The translations under genes and the position numbers were made by a program. A DNA stretch of 5,440 nucleotides. Origin: Gammaproteobacteria bacterium. Lineage in GTDB: Bacteria > Pseudomonadota > Gammaproteobacteria > Acidiferrobacterales > Acidiferrobacteraceae. Numbering within the stretch: the first letter of the stretch is position 1; each line of letters begins with the position of its first letter. This document shows, one piece after another, positions 1 through 5,440 of the stretch. Where the stretch lies: assembly GCA_028064935.1 (NCBI GenBank), contig JAPTWT010000259.1, positions 1 through 5,440 of the forward strand, given 5' to 3'. Below the pieces are notes generated by a model. It saw only the letters and a list, made by a program, of their open reading frames with translations. It was not told the DNA's origin and did no database searches.

Positions 1-543
1 GAAGCGGGCGGTGGAGGGGAGGATCTCTTCCTCGATCTCCAGGCGATTCTCCCGCAAGGTTCGTCCGGTGGCCACCAGATCCACGATCCAGTCGGCGAGC
101 CCCGTCCGGGGGGCGAGCTCAAGGGAGCCATACAGCTTGAGGATCGAGACAGGAATGCCCCGGGCAAGGAAGTGGGCCTCGGTGATCCGCGGATACTTCG
201 TGGCGATCCGGAGCGCCCGCTTTTCTTCCCCCATGGGCCGGTTCTCTTCCGGGCGCGCGACGACCAGGCGACAGTATCCGATATTGAGGTTGAGGGGGGA
301 GATGACCTCCCGGTTCTGTTCCTCGATCTGGTCCCGGCCCACCACGCCCGCATCGGCCCCTCCGAACTCGACATAGGGGATGACGTCGGTGGAGCGGACA
401 AAGAGGATGGAAAGGGAGCCGCAGTCGGAGCGTGAGGTCAGGGCCCGGGGATTCTTCTTGTAATCGGCGAATCCATAGCCGCCCTGTTCGAGGAGGGAGA
501 GGATGTCCTCGAACATCTTTCCCTTGGGAAGGGCCAGGACCAA
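1..543 (-). CDS. hisG: ATP phosphoribosyltransferase HisG, partial (C-terminus outside window)
   Basis: HisG joins ATP and PRPP to give phosphoribosyl-ATP, the first step of histidine synthesis. The open frame runs off the window edge with 181 codons visible from TTG 543; some 25-30 residues are probably missing if it is the short form. Seen in the translation are LALPKGKMFED (3-13), RSTDVIPYVEFGGADAGVVG (51-70), RIATKYPRIT (112-121), KLYGSLELAP (136-145) and the PRPP-binding loop DLVATGRTLREN (155-166). The LPKG opening and lack of extra N-terminal residues resemble the short form that works with HisZ, but the regulatory C-terminal domain cannot be assessed. The start is uncertain: TTG at 543 lacks an SD, while ATA at 558 has GGAGGA at 6 nt and gives an N-terminus of more typical length (xSAQPLVLALPKG). 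It follows murA and is probably co-transcribed; other his genes may follow outside the window. Confidence 0.93.
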   Translation of the reverse strand, partial: MVLALPKGKMFEDILSLLEQGGYGFADYKKNPRALTSRSDCGSLSILFVRSTDVIPYVEFGGADAGVVGRDQIEEQNREVISPLNLNIGYCRLVVARPEENRPMGEEKRALRIATKYPRITEAHFLARGIPVSILKLYGSLELAPRTGLADWIVDLVATGRTLRENRLEIEEEILPSTARF

Positions 544-554
544 AGGCTGCGCGC

Positions 555-1865
555 TTATGGGGAATCCTCCTGAATGCGTTTGATCCGGGCCCCCAGGGCT
601 TCGAGCTTCTTCTCGATCGCCTCGTATCCCCGGTCGATGTGGTAGACCCGCCGGACCTCCGTTTCGCCCTCGGCGATGAGTCCGGCCAGAACGAGCCCCG
701 CCGAGGCGCGGAGATCGGAGGCCATGACGGCGGCCCCTTCGAGGCGGCTTCCTCCCCGAACCATGGCCTGGGAGCCATGGATTTCGATGTTGGCCCCCAT
801 CCGGTTCATCTCCATGACGTGAGTGAACCGATTTTCAAAGACGGTCTCCACGACCGACGACGGTCCTTCCGCAATGGCCATCAGCGGAAGAATCTGCGCC
901 TGCATGTCCGTGGGAAATCCCGGATAGGGAAGGGTCCGAAGGGAGAGGCCCCGGGGACGGCGGATGGCCCCGAGGGTGATCGATCCCGGACGGATTTCGG
1001 CCTCGGCCCCCATCGCCTTCAGCACGTCAAGGATGGAGGAGAGGGGAGAGGACTCGACCTCCCTGATGGTGACCTCTTCTCCCAAGAGGGCGGCGGCCAC
1101 CAGGAATGTTCCGGCTTCGATCCTGTCGAACATCACGGAGTAATGAACCGGATCGAGGCGCTCCACCCCGACGATGCGGATGGTCGATGTTCCGGCTCCG
1201 GTGATGCGGGCTCCCCGCGCCACGAGAAAGTTTGCAAGATCAATGATCTCGGGTTCCTCTGCCGCGTTGGTGATCGTCGTGGTCCCGCTGGCAAGGACCG
1301 CTGCCATCATGATGTTTTCCGTTCCCGTCACCGTCGGATAGGGAAGCGAGATGTCGCTGCCTTCAAGGCCGTCGGTTTCGGCATCGATATAGCCATGGTG
1401 GATGGTGATGCGGGCCCCCATTCGCTCGAAGGCCTTGAGGTGCATGTCGATGGGTCGGGCTCCGATCAGACATCCGCCCGGGAGGGAGACCCGGGCCTTT
1501 TTCCGGCGCGCCAGGAGCGGACCCAAGCAAAGGACGGAGGCGCGCATCGTGCGCACGAGATCATAGGGGGCCTCGAAGGGAGAGGTTGTTCCCTCCGAGA
1601 TCTCCAGAAGATCCGACCAGACGGGTTCGTTGTGGTCGAATCCTTTCGATTCTGCCAAGGGTTCCGGGCGGACGGAGATGTGGAGCCCCAGCTGTTCGAG
1701 AAGCAGGAGCGTCGTCTTGACATCCCGAAGACAGGGAATGTTCGAGAGGGAGAAGGACCCGCCGAGAAGGGAGGAAAAGAGGATCGGAAGGGCGGCGTTT
1801 TTCGAGCCGGAAATCCTGACCGAGCCGCGGAGGGGATGGCCTCCGACAATTCTGAATGCGTCCAA
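555..1865 (-). CDS. murA: UDP-N-acetylglucosamine 1-carboxyvinyltransferase MurA
   Basis: MurA transfers the enolpyruvyl group of phosphoenolpyruvate to UDP-GlcNAc, the first committed step of peptidoglycan synthesis, in the cytoplasm. It is the target of fosfomycin. The 436-residue product shows SGSKNAALPI (19-28, with Lys22 and Asn23 at the E. coli positions), YDLVRTMRAS (101-110), the catalytic loop PGGCLIGARP (129-138, Cys132 equivalent to E. coli Cys115), FPTDMQAQ (317-324, Asp320), TVFENRF (341-347), SDLRASAG (383-390) and HIDRGYE (409-415, Arg412). The Cys, rather than Asp, predicts a fosfomycin-sensitive type. The start is TTG at 1865, backed by AAGGA at 6 nt and by the match of MDAFRIVGG to the family N-terminus; no ATG lies near. 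About 17 extra residues relative to E. coli fall around 66-92. The gene ends in TAA at 557-555, overlapping the start region of hisG. Confidence 0.98.
   Translation of the reverse strand: MDAFRIVGGHPLRGSVRISGSKNAALPILFSSLLGGSFSLSNIPCLRDVKTTLLLLEQLGLHISVRPEPLAESKGFDHNEPVWSDLLEISEGTTSPFEAPYDLVRTMRASVLCLGPLLARRKKARVSLPGGCLIGARPIDMHLKAFERMGARITIHHGYIDAETDGLEGSDISLPYPTVTGTENIMMAAVLASGTTTITNAAEEPEIIDLANFLVARGARITGAGTSTIRIVGVERLDPVHYSVMFDRIEAGTFLVAAALLGEEVTIREVESSPLSSILDVLKAMGAEAEIRPGSITLGAIRRPRGLSLRTLPYPGFPTDMQAQILPLMAIAEGPSSVVETVFENRFTHVMEMNRMGANIEIHGSQAMVRGGSRLEGAAVMASDLRASAGLVLAGLIAEGETEVRRVYHIDRGYEAIEKKLEALGARIKRIQEDSP
556..570 (-). promoter_or_regulatory. hisG ribosome binding site positioned for an ATA codon
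   Basis: GGAGGA (570-565) lies inside the murA 3' end. It is followed by a 6-nt spacer and then ATA (558-556), which is in frame with hisG and overlaps the murA TAA stop as ATAA. The 6-nt spacing equals that at murA. The next usable codon, TTG at 543-541, is 21 nt from this SD and has no purine-rich site of its own. Confidence 0.5.
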
Positions 1866-1877
1866 GGAGCGTCCTTA
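1863..1877 (-). promoter_or_regulatory. murA ribosome binding site and TTG start within a small hairpin
   Basis: AAGGA (1876-1872) lies 6 nt before the TTG start of murA (1865-1863) and overlaps the prmC TAA stop (1877-1875). AAGGA is complementary to TCCTT (1868-1864), with a 3-nt CGC loop, and a further U-G wobble pair can join 1877 to 1863. Stop codon, SD and start codon would therefore all be paired in one stem. The SD decides the TTG start. Translational coupling is inferred. Confidence 0.55.
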
Positions 1878-2801
1878 TCCTGTCCAGAAGACAATCCGGT
1901 GACGTCCCGAGATGTCCCTGATGATTGTGGGAAGCGGGGTCGCGCCCCCTGTCTTGCCGGTCATGGTTGAAAAAAGAGCGGGATCGCCCATGTCGTCACC
2001 GATTTCGAGGGCGATCAGCCCCCCTTCCCGTATCAGGCGAAAGGCCCGGGGGAGGATCTTCCGGTAAGGATCGAGGCCATCGGCCCCCCCATCGAGGGCG
2101 CTCGCCGGCTCGTACGCCCGAACCTCCGGTTCAAGCGTGGGGATCGTGTCCGTGGGGATGTAGGGAGGATTGGAGAGGATGCAGTCGAAGACCGGCCGCT
2201 CCCCGAACATCTCTTCCCAGTCTCCCCGGACGACGGCCAGACGGTCGACAAGGTGATGGCGTCGCCTGTTTTCAAGAAGCGTGGCAAGGGCCAGCGGTTC
2301 CCGCTCCACCGCCACGGCCCGGGCCTCCGGACGTTCAAGAAGAAATGAAAGGGCGATGACTCCGCTTCCCGATCCCAGGTCGAGGATTCGAAGAGGCTCC
2401 CTTCCCTGGGAGGCGGCGGTGTGCCGAAGGGCCAGTTCGACCAGCTGTTCCGTTTCGGGGCGGGGGACCAGAACTCCCGGCGCAAGAAAAAAGGAGTGTC
2501 CGCAAAAGGTGATCTCCCCGGTGATCAGGTGATGGGGTTCTCGGGCCGCCCGTCGTTTGATCCAGTCTTCATAACGGGGAACCAGCTCCTTTTCGAGAGG
2601 CTCCCGGGAGCGGGTCCAGGGGGCCGTTTCCGAGGCCAGAAGGGCGGACATCAGAAGTCGTGCCTCCCGCTCCGGATCCTCAAGAGCGCTGAGGGCCTTT
2701 TTCCCCCAGCGAAGCCACGCCTCGATGGTCCCGTCGCCGGATGGCGGAGGCTCAGGAGATATTCTTGATCTCCTCGGCCCGGTCGTGGGCCCTGAGGGCA
2801 T
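1875..2801 (-). CDS. prmC: Release factor glutamine methyltransferase PrmC (HemK)
   Basis: PrmC uses S-adenosylmethionine to methylate the glutamine of the GGQ motif in RF1 and RF2, raising their activity. From the ATG at 2801 the product has 308 residues. Motifs in that numbering are PRPETE (113-118), the SAM-binding glycine loop LDLGSGSG (140-147), acidic AVERE (164-168), the substrate-glutamine-binding NPPY (211-214), and YEPASALDGGADGLDPYR (230-247), typical of PrmC. An N-terminal helical domain precedes the fold. The start is uncertain. The ATG at 2801 lies about 50 nt inside prfA; a TTG lies 6 nt further up at 2807 with GGGGAG 10 nt before it; an ATA at 2762 would give a family-like 295 residues. 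The first 20 or so residues are Pro/Arg/Ser-rich and look like out-of-frame prfA. Its substrate RF1 is encoded directly upstream, and murA follows after 9 nt. Confidence 0.95.
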   Translation of the reverse strand: MPSGPTTGPRRSRISPEPPPSGDGTIEAWLRWGKKALSALEDPEREARLLMSALLASETAPWTRSREPLEKELVPRYEDWIKRRAAREPHHLITGEITFCGHSFFLAPGVLVPRPETEQLVELALRHTAASQGREPLRILDLGSGSGVIALSFLLERPEARAVAVEREPLALATLLENRRRHHLVDRLAVVRGDWEEMFGERPVFDCILSNPPYIPTDTIPTLEPEVRAYEPASALDGGADGLDPYRKILPRAFRLIREGGLIALEIGDDMGDPALFSTMTGKTGGATPLPTIIRDISGRHRIVFWTG

Positions 2802-3840
2802 CGACAAGGGGTTCGAGCTCCCCCTCCATGACCCGGTCGAGCTGGTAGAGCGTCAGTCCGATCCGGTGGTCCGTCACCCTGTTCTGGGGGAAGTTGTAGG
2901 TCCGGATGCGCTCCGAGCGATCTCCCGATCCCACGAGGGTTTTTCGCTGGGAGGCGATCTCCTGGTTCTGGCGGGAGACCTCCTGCTCGAGGAGACGTGA
3001 CCGGAGAACCGACATGGCCTTGGTCCGGTTCTTGAGCTGGGAGCGCTCGTCCTGGCAGCTGACGACGATCCCTGAAGGAATATGGGTGATGCGGACGGCG
3101 GAGTAGGTGGTATTCACGCTCTGGCCTCCCGCTCCGGAGGAGCAGAAGGTGTCGATCCGGAGATCCTTCTGTTCGATATCCACCTCGACCTCGCTGGCTT
3201 CGGGGAGGATGGCCACGGTCACGGTGGAGGTATGAATCCGGCCTCCTGCCTCCGTCACGGGAACCCGCTGGACCCGGTGGACGCCGCTTTCATATTTGAG
3301 GCGGCTGAAGGCGTTGCGGCCCTGGACATAGATGATGAACTCCTTGGATCCCCCGATGTCGGTTTCGTTGGATTCCATCACCTCGGCCCGAAAACCCTGG
3401 CGCTCCACAAAGCGCAGGTACATCCGGCCCAGCTCTGCCGCAAAAAGGGCGGCTTCCTCCCCTCCGGCCCCGGCACGGATTTCGATGAAGAGATTTCTTT
3501 CATCCCGCTGGTCCTTGGGCAAAATGGCGTCGACGAGCCGAAGCTCCGTCCCCTCGAGGACTTCCCGAAGCCTCCGGTCCTCTCCCGACACGAGCTCAGC
3601 CATTTGGGGATCGTCCCGGATCAGGTCAAGCTCCTCCTGTTCCTTGCGGAGTCGCTTCCACTGGTCGTAGAGCTCGACCACCGGGGCCAGCTCTGCCTGG
3701 TCCCGGGCCAGCTTCCGGTACATGTCCGGAGATCGGGCGATCTCCGGACTCGCCATCTTTCCGGAGAGTTCGTCGAAGCGGTCGCGCATCGACTGGAGCC
3801 TGGGAATGATCTTCTCGAGAATGCCGGGTGTGACATCCAT
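2752..3840 (-). CDS. prfA: Peptide chain release factor 1 (RF1)
   Basis: RF1 reads UAA and UAG in the ribosomal A site and triggers hydrolysis of peptidyl-tRNA. The 362-residue length is normal for the family. Visible landmarks are the helical N-terminal domain (about 1-105), IRAGAGGEEA (121-130), the codon-reading PxT motif as PVT (194-196, within RVPVTEAGGRIHTS), and the catalytic GGQ (238-240, within SSGAGGQSVNTT). The PxT motif separates it from RF2, which has SPF, and the full N-terminal domain separates it from short ArfB-like proteins. The ATG at 3840 has AAGGA 9 nt upstream. Its own stop is UGA, which RF1 does not read, so its synthesis does not depend on its own activity. Gln240 is the expected methylation target of PrmC, encoded next and overlapping the prfA end. 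Confidence 0.98.
   Translation of the reverse strand: MDVTPGILEKIIPRLQSMRDRFDELSGKMASPEIARSPDMYRKLARDQAELAPVVELYDQWKRLRKEQEELDLIRDDPQMAELVSGEDRRLREVLEGTELRLVDAILPKDQRDERNLFIEIRAGAGGEEAALFAAELGRMYLRFVERQGFRAEVMESNETDIGGSKEFIIYVQGRNAFSRLKYESGVHRVQRVPVTEAGGRIHTSTVTVAILPEASEVEVDIEQKDLRIDTFCSSGAGGQSVNTTYSAVRITHIPSGIVVSCQDERSQLKNRTKAMSVLRSRLLEQEVSRQNQEIASQRKTLVGSGDRSERIRTYNFPQNRVTDHRIGLTLYQLDRVMEGELEPLVDALRAHDRAEEIKNIS
2755..2775 (-). promoter_or_regulatory. SD-like sequence and small hairpin at the prfA/prmC junction
   Basis: Near the prfA stop (2754-2752) lies GAGGAG (2775-2770), then 7 nt, then ATA (2762-2760) in the prmC frame. GGAGAT (2773-2768) is complementary to ATCTCC (2760-2755), with a 7-nt loop, so a 6-bp stem could enclose the SD-like bases. 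Ribosomes reaching the prfA stop would melt it, coupling prmC to prfA. The GAGGAG also simply encodes two glutamates of RF1, so it may be coincidental. Confidence 0.3.
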
Positions 3841-3844
3841 GGGG

Positions 3845-3854
3845 AAGGATCCTT
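3845..3854 (-). promoter_or_regulatory. prfA ribosome binding site in a 10-bp palindrome
   Basis: AAGGA (3854-3850) overlaps the rpmE TAA stop (3855-3853) and lies 9 nt before the prfA ATG at 3840. It is the first half of the perfect palindrome AAGGATCCTT (3854-3845). The overlap of stop and SD suggests that ribosomes finishing rpmE re-initiate on prfA. The palindrome can give only a 3-bp hairpin with a GATC loop, so structural control is doubtful. Confidence 0.5.
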
Positions 3855-4068
3855 AGCCTTTTTTCGCGTCCTCTTTGCGGTACTTCTTCATGAAGCGCTC
3901 CACGCGGCCTTCCGTGTCGATGATCTTCTGGGTCCCGGTGAAGAAGGGATGGCACATGTTGCAGATGTCGAGGTGCAGGTTCCCGACGGTGGTCCGGGTT
4001 TCAAAGACGTTTCCGCAGGCGCAGTTGACCGTTGCGGCGTTGTAGCTCGGATGAATTCCTTTTTTCAT
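3853..4068 (-). CDS. rpmE: 50S ribosomal protein L31, zinc-binding type
   Basis: L31 is a small protein of the large ribosomal subunit that helps bridge to the 30S subunit. The 71-residue product opens [10 protein letters not shown], as the family does. It carries Cys16, Cys18 (CACG), Cys36 and Cys39 (CNMC), the four cysteines of the zinc-binding (C+) form, followed by the family motif HPFFTGTQK (40-48) and a basic tail. A 9-residue longer frame begins at 4095, but the family N-terminus and the AAGGAG site both support 4068. It lies 53 nt after rho and 12 nt before prfA, a common neighbourhood. In several bacteria the C+ paralogue is replaced by a cysteine-free copy when zinc is scarce; whether that occurs here cannot be told from this window. 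Confidence 0.97.
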   Translation of the reverse strand: MKKGIHPSYNAATVNCACGNVFETRTTVGNLHLDICNMCHPFFTGTQKIIDTEGRVERFMKKYRKEDAKKG

Positions 4069-4083
4069 GAGACCGGTCTCCTT
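4069..4083 (-). promoter_or_regulatory. rpmE ribosome binding site inside a 12-bp palindrome
   Basis: The Shine-Dalgarno sequence AAGGAG (4083-4078) lies 9 nt before the rpmE ATG at 4068. This decides for that start over the GTG/ATG-less upstream extension. Its last three bases begin the perfect palindrome GAGACCGGTCTC (4080-4069), which ends directly at the ATG. In RNA it could form a weak 4-bp GAGA/UCUC hairpin with a CCGG loop that would partly hide the SD. It could also be chance. Confidence 0.5.
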
Positions 4084-4111
4084 AAGGTGACGCATGGATG
4101 GAAATGATTCC

Positions 4112-4121
4112 AGGGCTGATT

Positions 4122-4129
<8 letters not shown>
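4112..4129 (-). promoter_or_regulatory. Perfect inverted repeat over the rho stop codon (possible mRNA hairpin)
   Basis: An 18-nt perfect inverted repeat, AGGGCTGA-AA-TCAGCCCT on the minus strand, spans the rho TGA stop at 4124-4122. As RNA it could fold into a 7-bp stem with a 4-nt AAAU loop. No U-tract follows on the minus strand, so it is not a canonical intrinsic terminator for the operon. It sits at the start of the 53-nt rho-rpmE gap and could affect mRNA stability, processing or rpmE expression. The repeat is seen directly; any function is inference. Confidence 0.4.
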
Positions 4130-5393
<1,264 letters not shown>

Positions 5394-5440
5394 CTTTCTG
5401 GAACTCCTTCGTCGGCTTTGGGAAGGCGTGTCTCGTGTGG
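5394..5440 (-). other. Region upstream of rho; no complete feature seen
   Basis: These 47 nt hold the rho Shine-Dalgarno sequence AAGGAG about 10 nt before the ATG. No promoter can be recognised in so short a stretch. One minus-strand frame reads in from the edge and stops at TAA 5371-5369 inside rho, so it could be the tail of an upstream gene overlapping the rho start. It is too short to identify. Confidence 0.3.

Noticed and set aside
119..778. A 219-codon minus-strand frame across the murA/hisG junction
   Set aside because: It overlaps both genes in a third frame and reads as Pro/Arg-rich nonsense, whereas the hisG frame shows the full set of HisG motifs.
432..1970. A 512-codon plus-strand open frame antisense to murA and the prmC end
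   Set aside because: Its product has no recognisable domain and is rich in Gly, Asp, Arg and His, as expected when GC-rich coding DNA is read on the wrong strand. It exactly shadows murA, whose motifs are unmistakable.
3082..4107. A 341-codon plus-strand open frame antisense to prfA and rpmE
   Set aside because: It covers two firmly identified minus-strand genes, has biased composition and no family motif. Treated as a GC-driven shadow.

Overview
The window is a compact run of housekeeping genes, all on the minus strand. In the direction of transcription (high to low coordinates) the order is rho, rpmE, prfA, prmC, murA and hisG. The hisG gene runs off the low-coordinate edge. Every base from 5393 to 1 is accounted for except short junctions, the longest being about 53 nt between rho and rpmE. 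No RNA gene, mobile element, CRISPR array or long repeat was seen. The many long plus-strand frames are shadows of the GC-rich minus-strand genes.

The organism looks like a GC-rich, Gram-negative-type bacterium, roughly Nitrospirota or Desulfobacterota. This is inference. The chain rho-rpmE-prfA-prmC-murA-hisG is a gene order I associate with those phyla and some Firmicutes. The L31 protein is the zinc-binding four-cysteine form, the RF1 carries a PVT motif, and the HisG fragment resembles the short, HisZ-dependent type. No more precise placement can be defended from this window alone.

The genes cover transcription termination (Rho), the ribosome (L31), translation termination (RF1 and PrmC, which methylates RF1 and RF2 on the GGQ glutamine), peptidoglycan precursor synthesis (MurA) and histidine biosynthesis (HisG). 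prfA and prmC are a functional pair, enzyme and substrate. The others share the transcript without an obvious biochemical link. Gaps of 53, 12 and 9 nt, plus overlaps at prfA/prmC and probably murA/hisG, imply a single operon with strong translational coupling.

No new gene system is present. The least ordinary signal is at the gene starts. Several Shine-Dalgarno sequences are followed, before or at the start codon, by their own complement, giving small potential hairpins. The clearest encloses the prmC stop, the murA SD and the murA TTG start in one stem. In addition, murA starts with TTG, hisG has no ATG and seems to carry an ATA where an ATG would be expected, and prmC has only starts buried inside prfA or an ATA near the prfA stop.
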